From 1XD8-76 sp051880335 (lineage in GTDB: Bacteria; Bacillota; Clostridia; Lachnospirales; Lachnospiraceae): DNA of 6,483 nucleotides. The DNA lies in the NCBI GenBank assembly GCA_051880335.1, contig JBJENT010000245.1, positions 1 to 6,483 on the forward strand, read 5' to 3'. Below the pieces are notes generated by a model. That model ran no database searches. It was given only the letters and a program-made list of their open reading frames with translations, and had not been told where the DNA came from. The translations under genes were made by a program, and so were the position numbers. Shown here piece after piece: positions 1 to 5,745 of this stretch (position 1 is its first letter; each line of letters opens with the position of its first letter).

Positions 1-452
1 TGAAAGTATGTAAGAGTCCGGATGGCTTAACGACCCTGGGACTTGGTTCTTGTGTAGGGGTCGCAATTCGGGATCCGAAGACTAAAATAGGTGGTCTGGT
101 ACATGTTATGTTGCCGGATTCGACAGCAATTAAGAATAATTCATGCCTTGCTAAGTTTGCAGATACAGGTATTGAGGAGTTAGTAAGACAAATGGTGGCT
201 ATGGGAGCATCCAGAACCAGACTGGAGGCAAAAATCGCCGGCGGAGCACAGATGTTTGCATTTCAGAACAATACATCACTGGTTGCAGTGGGTGACAGAA
301 ATGCGGAGGCTGCCAGAGCAAAATTAAAAGAACTGAAGATCAGACTTTTAGCAGATGATACCGGAAAGAACTATGGTCGTACGGTGATTTTTTATCCGGA
401 GACAGGGGATTACGAGATCAGAGCTGTGGGAAAAGCTCCTATTATTATTTAA
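1..452 (+). CDS. cheD: Chemoreceptor glutamine deamidase CheD (5' end missing)
   Basis: CheD deamidates selected glutamines on methyl-accepting chemotaxis receptors and binds the CheC phosphatase, so it sets receptor sensitivity in the cytoplasm. The reading frame is open from base 3, so the gene enters from the left and the ATG at 108 is internal. The catalytic core is visible: GLGSC with the cysteine codon at 51-53, a histidine 17 residues later (102-104, in HVMLPDS), and a threonine six residues before the cysteine (33-35). This spacing is the same as the Cys27/His44/Thr21 triad of Thermotoga maritima CheD. The C-terminal stretch GRTVIFYPETGDYEIRA is also family-typical. About 149 residues are present and probably only about a dozen are missing. 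The stop TAA (450-452) runs straight into the ribosome binding site of the next gene, so the two are very probably co-transcribed. Confidence 0.96.
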   Translation, partial: KVCKSPDGLTTLGLGSCVGVAIRDPKTKIGGLVHVMLPDSTAIKNNSCLAKFADTGIEELVRQMVAMGASRTRLEAKIAGGAQMFAFQNNTSLVAVGDRNAEAARAKLKELKIRLLADDTGKNYGRTVIFYPETGDYEIRAVGKAPIII

Positions 453-458
453 GGGAGG
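453..458 (+). promoter_or_regulatory. Shine-Dalgarno site fixing a TTG start
   Basis: GGGAGG lies directly after the cheD stop codon and 8 nt before the TTG at 467. No ATG or GTG lies at a suitable distance in that frame, so this site is what supports the non-ATG start of the small membrane protein. Confidence 0.8.
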
Positions 459-466
459 CCTGCTGA

Positions 467-712
467 TTGGAAAAAAGAAAATTGATTCCGGTATTCATTA
501 TGCTGCTTGCAGGAGCAATAGCCGGAATATTAATGATGCTTGGCGGATATGAATTACATATTCTGCTGAGAAATCTGCTGATTGTATTACTGGTTTTCTA
601 TCTATTGGGATATTTGTTGAAATATATACTTGATCGGATGGCACTGCAAAATGAGAAGGCCATATCAGATGAAGGTGAAGTGATTAAGAAGCAACCAGAA
701 GAGAAAGAGTAA
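467..712 (+). CDS. Small two-helix membrane protein of unknown function
   Basis: I do not recognise a named family. The 81-residue product starts at TTG, supported by a strong GGGAGG site. It has a basic N-terminus (EKRK), a hydrophobic helix at about residues 6-26, a short loop (GYELHILLRN), a second hydrophobic helix at about 36-55, and a charged C-terminal tail ending in QPEEKE. By the positive-inside rule both ends should face the cytoplasm, with only the short loop exposed outside. The gene lies 14 nt after cheD and just before sigD, inside what looks like a flagellar/chemotaxis operon, so a role linked to motility is plausible from position only. The tail is rich in Glu and Lys and probably disordered. 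It is a real gene on codon use, ribosome binding site and fit between neighbours; its function is unknown. Confidence 0.8.
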   Translation: MEKRKLIPVFIMLLAGAIAGILMMLGGYELHILLRNLLIVLLVFYLLGYLLKYILDRMALQNEKAISDEGEVIKKQPEEKE

Positions 713-739
713 ATGTCTTTTTAAGGGGTGTTTATCTTC

Positions 740-1510
740 ATGAACGATGGGGAAAGAAGAAAACTCTGGGAGGAATTTGGTGCAACCAGATCTCCGGAGT
801 TAAAAGAAAAAATCATAATGGAGTATGCTCCGCTTGTAAAAGTGGTTGCAGGCAGACTCAGTATGTATTTGGGGTATAATGTTGAGTATGACGATCTGGT
901 AGGATATGGTATTTTTGGCCTGATTGATGCCATTGATAAGTTTGATTTATGCAAAGAGGTCAAATTTGAAACCTATGCGAGTCTGAGGATTCGTGGTGCC
1001 ATACTGGATCAGATTCGTAAGATGGACTGGATTCCGCGTACCATACGCCAGAAGCAGAAAAAGATTGATCAGGCGATGAAGGAAATCGAGGTTCGGGAAG
1101 GCAGACCTGCTACAGATACTGAGATTGCACAGGCTCTTGGAATCACAGAAGATGAATACATAGACTGGCAGGGTCAGATGAAGGTAACCGGCGTGGTTTC
1201 TCTGAATGAGTTCATGGAACAGGGAAGCGAAATCGAATCGGAGCCGGGACAGATATCCTATCATTTTGATTCGCCGGAAGAAGTACTGGAGAAGTCAGAA
1301 CTGAAAGAGGTTCTGATGGAAGCCCTGGAACTATTGACTGAAAAAGAAAAGAAGGTCATTCTTTTCTATTACTACGAGGAACTTACATTAAAAGAAATCA
1401 GTTCGATACTGGAAGTATCCGAATCCCGTGTTTCCCAGCTGCATACAAGAGCATTGCAGAAAATGAAGACGAAGATGGGAAAATATATGGGAGTTTTAAA
1501 AGATCTGTAG
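740..1510 (+). CDS. sigD: Flagellar sigma factor SigD/FliA (sigma-28 family)
   Basis: This is the alternative RNA polymerase sigma factor that directs transcription of late flagellar, motility and chemotaxis genes. From the ATG at 740 it has 256 residues, the usual size. Region 2 spans about residues 29-100, with DDLVGYGIFGLIDAIDKFD, then FETYASLRIRGAILDQIR (-10 recognition and core binding) and DWIPR. Region 3 follows (about 105-145, with GRPATDTEIAQALGIT). An acidic linker leads to region 4 (about 199-245), with LTEKEKKVILFYYYEELTL and the -35-binding helix-turn-helix EISSILEVSESRVSQLHTRAL. A GTG at 728 is in frame and would add four residues, but it overlaps the only good ribosome binding sequence (TAAGGGG, 722-728), so ATG 740 is preferred with a somewhat long 11-nt spacer. 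No anti-sigma gene (flgM) is in the window. Confidence 0.96.
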   Translation: MNDGERRKLWEEFGATRSPELKEKIIMEYAPLVKVVAGRLSMYLGYNVEYDDLVGYGIFGLIDAIDKFDLCKEVKFETYASLRIRGAILDQIRKMDWIPRTIRQKQKKIDQAMKEIEVREGRPATDTEIAQALGITEDEYIDWQGQMKVTGVVSLNEFMEQGSEIESEPGQISYHFDSPEEVLEKSELKEVLMEALELLTEKEKKVILFYYYEELTLKEISSILEVSESRVSQLHTRALQKMKTKMGKYMGVLKDL

Positions 1511-1557
1511 GAAAGATTTTGAGAAAGCGATATGGTATTGTTATTCTGATTTCTGTT

Positions 1558-1565
1558 AGGGGGGG
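1558..1565 (+). promoter_or_regulatory. Ribosome binding site made of a seven-G run
   Basis: AGGGGGGG stands 3 nt before the ATG at 1569. The uninterrupted run of seven G (1559-1565) replaces the usual AGGAGG. Pairing to 16S rRNA can slide along it, so the effective spacing is not fixed. Such a run is also prone to slippage during replication. Confidence 0.6.
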
Positions 1566-1568
1566 ACA

Positions 1569-3158
1569 ATGAAAAACAGTTACTTTAGACTGGTACATAA
1601 AGAGGACGGAACATACATCAGATTAATACCGGCTGAAGATGGTGGCGAGAACCTGAATGTCAATGAGATCAAGGAATATATCATGAATAGAAATATTACT
1701 TATGATCTGATTGAGCTGAATCGTGTGCTTTCTGATTTGCAGGAAGAAACGGAATACAAACTGACAGATGAAAAGATACAGCCGCAGAATGAGAATTATG
1801 TGATGCAGATTTCTCAGGATGAAATGCAGGTAGTAATGCGCTTCTATGCACCTTCTGAAGGAGGAAAAGAATTAACAACAGAAGGTATTATGGCGGATCT
1901 GCGTGCCAGAAACGTGCGGTATGGTATCAAATCATCCCGTCTCATGGAACATTTTGAGCAGAAGACCTATTGTACGGATATCGTTGTGGCAGAAGGAAAG
2001 CAGGCCAGGCAGGGAAAGGATGCTGAAATCATTTATCTGTTTGATGTAGACAGAAAAGCAAAACCAACCCTGAGGGAAGACGGAAGTGTTGATTTCCATA
2101 CATTAAATACCATATGTCATTGTAAGGAAGGAGATGTACTGGCAAGACTGATACCAGCAGATCCGGGCGAAGATGGCATGAATATATATGGAAATGTTTT
2201 AAAGCCACATGCTGTGAAATCTTCCAGACTTAAGTTTGGAAGAAATATAGAATTGTCAGAAGACAGAACCGAAATACGATCCATGGTAAATGGGCATGTT
2301 ACGCTGGCAGATGACAGAGTTTTTGTATCCGATATTCTGGAGCTTGAGAATGTGGATATTTCCACAGGAGACATTACTTTTGCGGGAAGTGTGCAGATTA
2401 ATGGCAATGTAACTTCCAACTATACGGTAAAAGCAGAAGGTGACGTACAGATTAATGGCGTGGTCGAAGGCGCCAGAATCGAATCCGGCGGAACCATAAC
2501 GATTGCCCGTGGAATGAATGGAATGGCAAAAGGTGTTCTGATTGCCAAACAGAATATTATTTCCAAATTTCTGGAGAATGCAGAAGTGACTGCAGGTGGG
2601 TATATATCCACGGAATCTATTTTACATTGCAAGGTACAGGCAGGAACAGAAGTGGAAGTAACCGGTAAAAAAGGGTTTATTACCGGAGGAAACGTGATTG
2701 CATCCAACCATATCAAAGTAAAAACCCTTGGTTCTGCACTTGGTGCAACTACCATGGTTGAGGTTGGTGTGAATCCGGAGATGAAGCGGGAACAGCTGGC
2801 GCTTCAGAAGCAGCTGGTAGAGACAAGAAAACAGTTGAACACAATAGAACCTGTTTTAATGGCGGCATTTCAAAAGAAAAAACAGGGCATTACAATCGAA
2901 CCGGAACAGCTGAAGTATATGCAGCAGTTAGCAATCACCCGGGAACAGAAAAAGGAAGAGATTCAGTCCATTACCAATCGTCTGGTAGAACTGGATGATA
3001 TTCTGGTGGAAAGCCAGAATCCATCGGTTATTGTAACCGGTGAAGTGTATCCGGGCACCAGAATCTCAATTATGGATGTTTCCATGGTGGTAAAAAGTAC
3101 CATGAAGTATTGCAAATTTGTCCGTCTGCAGGGCGATGTGAAGATGGTATCTATATAA
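1569..3158 (+). CDS. fapA: FapA family (DUF342) polymer-forming beta-helix protein
   Basis: FapA-type proteins are cytoplasmic. In Vibrio vulnificus the family's namesake interacts with the phosphotransferase protein EIIA-Glc and affects polar flagellum placement; in Clostridia the role is not defined. The 529 residues read in order as follows: a first small alpha/beta module (about 14-56); a second similar module (about 84-128); a conserved segment with CKEGDVLARLIPADPGEDG and NIYGN (185-209); a right-handed beta-helix of short Gly/Ile/Val repeats (about 255-400, for example GDITFAGSVQINGNV and ITGGNVIASNHIKV); a coiled coil (about 404-480); and a C-terminal strand region with TGEVYPGTRI (490-499). 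The start is ATG 1569 behind a G-rich ribosome binding site. It follows sigD after 58 nt with no terminator seen, so it probably belongs to the same operon. The family call is firm; the biological role here is inferred from context. Confidence 0.92.
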   Translation: MKNSYFRLVHKEDGTYIRLIPAEDGGENLNVNEIKEYIMNRNITYDLIELNRVLSDLQEETEYKLTDEKIQPQNENYVMQISQDEMQVVMRFYAPSEGGKELTTEGIMADLRARNVRYGIKSSRLMEHFEQKTYCTDIVVAEGKQARQGKDAEIIYLFDVDRKAKPTLREDGSVDFHTLNTICHCKEGDVLARLIPADPGEDGMNIYGNVLKPHAVKSSRLKFGRNIELSEDRTEIRSMVNGHVTLADDRVFVSDILELENVDISTGDITFAGSVQINGNVTSNYTVKAEGDVQINGVVEGARIESGGTITIARGMNGMAKGVLIAKQNIISKFLENAEVTAGGYISTESILHCKVQAGTEVEVTGKKGFITGGNVIASNHIKVKTLGSALGATTMVEVGVNPEMKREQLALQKQLVETRKQLNTIEPVLMAAFQKKKQGITIEPEQLKYMQQLAITREQKKEEIQSITNRLVELDDILVESQNPSVIVTGEVYPGTRISIMDVSMVVKSTMKYCKFVRLQGDVKMVSI

Positions 3159-3168
3159 AATATATAGA
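3150..3168 (+). other. Short AT-rich perfect palindrome over the fapA stop codon
   Basis: TCTATATA and TATATAGA form an 8-bp perfect inverted repeat separated by AAA, covering the TAA stop at 3156-3158. All but two pairs are A-T and no T-run follows, so it is not a convincing terminator. It could be a weak hairpin in the mRNA or simply AT-rich sequence by chance. Confidence 0.35.
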
Positions 3169-3193
3169 GAAATTATAAACATATGAATCATAC

Positions 3194-3234
3194 AGAGCAG
3201 CTGCGAAAGTCATAATATGTTTCGTCGTTGCTCT
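3194..3234 (+). other. Intergenic hairpin upstream of the SwrB-like gene
   Basis: The arms 3194-3208 and 3220-3234 are each 15 nt. They pair with one mismatch (T3202 against C3226) and two G-U pairs (G3200 with T3228, G3203 with T3225). The loop is 11 nt and contains a further CAT/ATG pairing. No T-run follows the right arm: the next bases are AAGTAGTTATAGG. It is therefore unlikely to be an intrinsic terminator. It could be an mRNA stability or processing element, since it separates fapA from the next gene by about 104 nt in an otherwise tightly packed group. It could also be a remnant of a small palindromic repeat. Confidence 0.6.
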
Positions 3235-3262
3235 AAGTAGTTATAGGATAAAGGGAAATAAG

Positions 3263-4162
3263 ATGAGCGTGTTGGAAATCGTGCTCTTGGTTGTCGGAGC
3301 TTTGATATTTATCGGAAGTTTTGTGGTTCCGGTAAAGAAAGAGGAATTACAGGAAGAAACCATCAGACTGGCTGAAGATGAAGTGAAAAATCTGGTGGCG
3401 AAAGAAATGGAGCAGGCAAAACGGAAAATGTCTGAAATGTCTGAAGATGCCTGTCAGGAACAGGTACAAAAGGCTGAAAGGTCCATGGAAAGAATCTCTA
3501 ATGAAAAGATCATGGCTGTCAATGAGTATTCAGATACGGTTCTTGAGGAAATCCACAAAAACCATCAGGAAGTGGTTTTTCTGTATGATATGTTAAATGA
3601 TAAACATGATACGTTGAAAACCACGATTTCCGAAGCGGATAAGAATGTGAAGGATTTGCTTCAACAGGTAAAGGATTCGGAGATTACAGTGAAAGAAAAA
3701 GCAGATGTCATTCTGCAGGCAGAAGCAAAACAGGCAGAAGTAAGACATGCTGATGAAAAGCAGTCAGTAACAGCAAAAACTTTGCAGGCTGTGTCAGAAG
3801 TAGATTTGCAGGAAGAACCTAAGCCGGAATTTAAACCATTTCAGCCGAAAAAAGTAGAAGTTGTTCCAAAGAGAACCAGGAAATCGGCAGCTTCCAAAGT
3901 AAAAGACCAAAAAGAAGCTGGAAATGAAGCAGGAAATGAATCTGGAAATGATTCCGAAGAAAAGAAAGCAGCATTACGCAAGGAATCAGCTGATTTACAG
4001 CTACAGTTTTCCTCACCTAAGAAAGATAACGGTATTAACAGTAATGAGCGTATTTTAGAACTTCATAAGGCCGGCAAGTCAAATATGGCAATTGCAAAGG
4101 AATTAGGCCTTGGAATCGGTGAAGTAAAACTGGTGATTGACTTATATGAGGGAATGCATTAA
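3263..4162 (+). CDS. Membrane-anchored coiled-coil protein, DUF6115/SwrB-like
   Basis: The 299-residue protein has one N-terminal membrane helix (about residues 3-23, LEIVLLVVGALIFIGSFVV). A long Glu/Lys-rich predicted coiled coil follows (about 26-175), then a low-complexity charged linker (about 180-258) with three near-identical four-residue units (EAGN, EAGN, ESGN at 218-229). The C-terminus has a helix-turn-helix-like segment (about 262-295, with RILELHKAGKSNMAIAKELGLG). This build, and its place between sigD and rpsB, match SwrB (YlxL) of Bacillus subtilis, which activates the flagellar export apparatus. Homology is inferred from architecture and position, not from alignment; the protein is longer than SwrB (about 167 residues), mainly in coiled coil and linker. 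The start is ATG 3263 with AAAGGGA 6-7 nt upstream. The stop touches the next start codon, so translation of the pair is probably coupled. Confidence 0.82.
   Translation: MSVLEIVLLVVGALIFIGSFVVPVKKEELQEETIRLAEDEVKNLVAKEMEQAKRKMSEMSEDACQEQVQKAERSMERISNEKIMAVNEYSDTVLEEIHKNHQEVVFLYDMLNDKHDTLKTTISEADKNVKDLLQQVKDSEITVKEKADVILQAEAKQAEVRHADEKQSVTAKTLQAVSEVDLQEEPKPEFKPFQPKKVEVVPKRTRKSAASKVKDQKEAGNEAGNESGNDSEEKKAALRKESADLQLQFSSPKKDNGINSNERILELHKAGKSNMAIAKELGLGIGEVKLVIDLYEGMH
3914..3949 (+). repeat. Three tandem 12-bp coding repeats
   Basis: Three in-frame units of 12 bp encode EAGN, EAGN and ESGN in the disordered linker of the SwrB-like protein. The units differ at few bases. Being in frame, gain or loss of a unit would change linker length without breaking the protein. 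Confidence 0.65.
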
Positions 4163-4789
4163 ATGAAATTACGATATTATATGCGTGGCCTTGGAATAGG
4201 AATGCTTATCACAGCCCTTATCCTCATTTTATCCGGAAGGACATCCGGGCAGTTGAGTGATGAACAGATCAAAGCAAGAGCTGCAGAACTGGGCATGGTA
4301 ATGGAGGATAAATCTGTTTTGAAAGAAAGCGAGGCATCCCCAGGCGCTGCGTTGGAAGAAACAGAAGAAAAGCCGGAAGAAGTAGAACCGGAAGAAGTAA
4401 AGCCGAAGGAAGTAGAGCCGGAGGAAACAGAAGCGGAAAAAGTAACGCCGGAGGAAACAGTGCCGGAAGAAGTAAAGCCGGTAGAAGTAGAAGTGGAAGA
4501 AACAAAGCCGGAAAATCAGACAGAGAATCCGCAGGAGCCGGAAACGGTAAAACCGGAAGAGGCTGAATCGGAAGTGCAGGCGGAAACCGTTACTATCACA
4601 GTTCGCAGTGGTGCAAGCTCCGTATCTGTGGCAAAACAGATAGAAGATGCAGGGCTTGTTTCATCAGCCGGGGATTTTGACCGGTATCTTTGCCAGAATG
4701 GTTATGATAAGAAGATTTGTGTAGGTACGTATGCCATTCCTGTTGGTGCCACAGAAGAGGAAATTGCAAGAGCAATAACGAAAAAATAA
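4163..4789 (+). CDS. Small MltG/YceG-like envelope protein lacking the catalytic domain
   Basis: The 208-residue product begins with a short basic stretch (MKLRYYMRG) and one membrane helix (about 9-24), so the rest should lie outside the membrane. A conserved-looking helix follows (LSDEQIKARAAELGM, 31-45). Next is an acidic proline-rich region of thirteen five-residue units (70-134), then a C-terminal domain (about 143-208). That domain resembles the LysM-like N-terminal part of MltG, the endolytic peptidoglycan transglycosylase (SVSVAKQIEDAGLV, then VGTYAIPVGATEEEIARAI). The large domain with the catalytic glutamate is absent, and a normal stop ends the gene, so it is a short form, not an obvious truncation. 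Database names such as MltG would overstate its activity; binding to cell-wall glycan is plausible but inferred. The start codon directly abuts the previous stop (TAAATG), with GAGGGA 9 nt upstream inside the preceding gene. Confidence 0.82.
   Translation: MKLRYYMRGLGIGMLITALILILSGRTSGQLSDEQIKARAAELGMVMEDKSVLKESEASPGAALEETEEKPEEVEPEEVKPKEVEPEETEAEKVTPEETVPEEVKPVEVEVEETKPENQTENPQEPETVKPEEAESEVQAETVTITVRSGASSVSVAKQIEDAGLVSSAGDFDRYLCQNGYDKKICVGTYAIPVGATEEEIARAITKK
4370..4564 (+). repeat. Thirteen degenerate 15-bp coding repeats (x-P-E-E-V/T)
   Basis: The reading frame divides cleanly into thirteen five-codon units running from KPEEV to KPEEA. The consensus is K/E-P-E-E-V/T, and the later units are more diverged (EVEET, KPENQ, TENPQ, EPETV). 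The DNA consensus is close to AAGCCGGAAGAAGTA. The product is a stiff, strongly acidic spacer between the membrane helix and the C-terminal domain. A repeat array of this kind can change in unit number between strains without a frameshift. Confidence 0.85.
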
Positions 4790-4804
4790 TCTTGCATCTT
4801 TTTT
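4765..4804 (+). terminator. Weak intrinsic terminator candidate overlapping the gene end
   Basis: TGCAAGA (4765-4771) and TCTTGCA (4790-4796) form a perfect 7-bp stem around an 18-nt loop that contains the stop codon. TCTTTTTT (4797-4804) follows at once, with four more T at 4807-4810. The position suits the end of the flagellar group. The long loop and modest stem make it weak, so partial read-through into rpsB is likely. Confidence 0.45.
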
Positions 4805-4840
4805 CCTTTTGTGATAAATTATGTTTGTTGTGACTATAAA
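4792..4840 (+). promoter_or_regulatory. Possible vegetative promoter region for rpsB-tsf
   Basis: Two imperfect sigma-A readings exist. The first is TTGCAT (4792-4797), 17 nt, then TAAATT (4815-4820). The second is TTGTGA (4809-4814), 20 nt, then TATAAA (4835-4840). The first has correct spacing but weak hexamers; the second has better hexamers but long spacing. The second would also start the RNA at about 4847, cutting into the leader stem that begins at 4844. A strong promoter is expected before a translation operon, but neither match is decisive. Confidence 0.3.
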
Positions 4841-4843
4841 ACA

Positions 4844-4915
4844 CGTATGCCCATTTTTAGTTGGTGCCATCAGGTAAGCTAAAGAAATGGAAGTCATGTG
4901 CCAGAAAGGCATACG
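4844..4915 (+). ncRNA. Candidate structured 5' leader of rpsB
   Basis: CGTATGCC (4844-4851) and GGCATACG (4908-4915) form a perfect 8-bp closing stem. Inside it, 4854-4860 pairs with 4879-4885 (TTTTTAG with CTAAAGA, one G-U pair), leaving an 18-nt loop. A small TGG/CCA stem (4888-4890 with 4901-4903) is possible next to it, giving a three-way-junction shape. GTGCCA occurs twice (4864-4869 and 4898-4903 region), which allows alternative pairings. The structure ends 18 nt before the ribosome binding site of rpsB. Ribosomal protein genes are often controlled by their own product through such leaders, so feedback by S2 is a reasonable inference. I cannot assign it to a known leader family from sequence alone. 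Confidence 0.5.
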
Positions 4916-4946
4916 GAAGATTTCAAACCAAATGGAGGTAAAAAAC

Positions 4947-5714
4947 ATGAGCGTTATTTCAATGAAACAGTTATTGGAAGCAGGTGTTCATTTTGGACAT
5001 CAGACAAGAAGATGGAACCCTAAGATGGCTCCATACATCTACACAGAAAGAAACGGTATCCACATCATCGACTTACAGAAAACAGTAGGTAAAGTGGATG
5101 AAGCTTACAATGCAATCGCAGATATTGCTTCCCAGGGTGGTACTGTATTATTCGTTGGTACAAAGAAACAGGCTCAGGATGCTGTTAAAGTAGAAGCTGA
5201 ACGTTGTGGTATGTACTATGTAAACGAAAGATGGTTAGGTGGTATGCTTACAAACTTCAGAACCATCCAGTCCAGAATTGACAGACTGAAAAAAATCGAA
5301 GAAATGTCTCAGGACGGAACATTTGATGTTCTTCCTAAGAAAGAAGTTATCCAGATTAAGAAAGAATGGGAAAAACTGGAAAAGAACCTTGGCGGTATCA
5401 AAGAGATGGACAGAATCCCTGACTGTATCTTTGTAGTAGATCCTAAGAAAGAAAGAATTTGTGTACAGGAAGCTCATGCACTTGGTATCACACTTATTGG
5501 TATCGGTGATACAAACTGCGATCCTGAAGAATTAGATTATATCATTCCTGGTAATGATGATGCTATCAGAGCTGTAAAATTGATCGTATCCAAGATGGCT
5601 GATGCTGTTATCGAAGCACAGCAGGGTGAAGCTGTTTACACAGAAGAAGTAGCAGCAGAAGAAGCTGCAGAAGCTACTGATATCGAAGAAGTAGCAGCTG
5701 CAGAAGAAGAATAA
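4947..5714 (+). CDS. rpsB: 30S ribosomal protein S2
   Basis: S2 is a late-assembling protein of the small ribosomal subunit, on the solvent side between head and body, and is needed for S1 binding in bacteria that have S1. The start is ATG 4947, 7 nt after GGAGGT, giving 255 residues. An upstream in-frame ATG at 4887 has no ribosome binding site and lies within the leader, so it is rejected. The N-terminus carries the S2 signature (SMKQLLEAGVHFGHQTRRWN, 5-24). Further typical stretches are FVGTKKQA, ERWLGGMLTNFRTI, PDCIFVVDP and GIGDTNCDPEELDYIIPGNDDA. The last 25 or so residues are an Ala/Glu tail, variable in the family. Proline codons are CCT or CCA (six and one, no CCG), unlike the CCG-rich gene before it, which fits very high expression. 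Confidence 0.98.
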   Translation: MSVISMKQLLEAGVHFGHQTRRWNPKMAPYIYTERNGIHIIDLQKTVGKVDEAYNAIADIASQGGTVLFVGTKKQAQDAVKVEAERCGMYYVNERWLGGMLTNFRTIQSRIDRLKKIEEMSQDGTFDVLPKKEVIQIKKEWEKLEKNLGGIKEMDRIPDCIFVVDPKKERICVQEAHALGITLIGIGDTNCDPEELDYIIPGNDDAIRAVKLIVSKMADAVIEAQQGEAVYTEEVAAEEAAEATDIEEVAAAEEE

Positions 5715-5745
5715 GAAGAATAATATTTATTAGGAGGATATTACG

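Noticed and set aside
108..452. ATG at 108 as the start of a short separate protein
   Set aside because: The frame stays open upstream to the window edge and encodes the CheD catalytic cysteine and histidine before this ATG.
728..739. GTG at 728 as the sigD start
   Set aside because: It overlaps the only plausible ribosome binding sequence; ATG 740 uses that sequence instead.
1511..1568. Promoter or terminator between sigD and fapA
   Set aside because: No stem with a T-run and no paired -35/-10 elements were found in the 58-nt gap.
3174..3179. TATAAA as a -10 element for the SwrB-like gene
   Set aside because: No acceptable -35 hexamer 16-18 nt upstream; the region is simply AT-rich.
4269..4505. 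Leu/Pro-rich minus-strand open frame opposite the repeat array
   Set aside because: It is the reverse complement of GAA/CCG-rich repeats, which gives a Leu/Pro pattern automatically; no coding support.
4887..4946. Upstream ATG adding 20 residues to S2
   Set aside because: No ribosome binding site precedes it, the added residues match no S2 N-terminus, and a strong GGAGGT serves ATG 4947.
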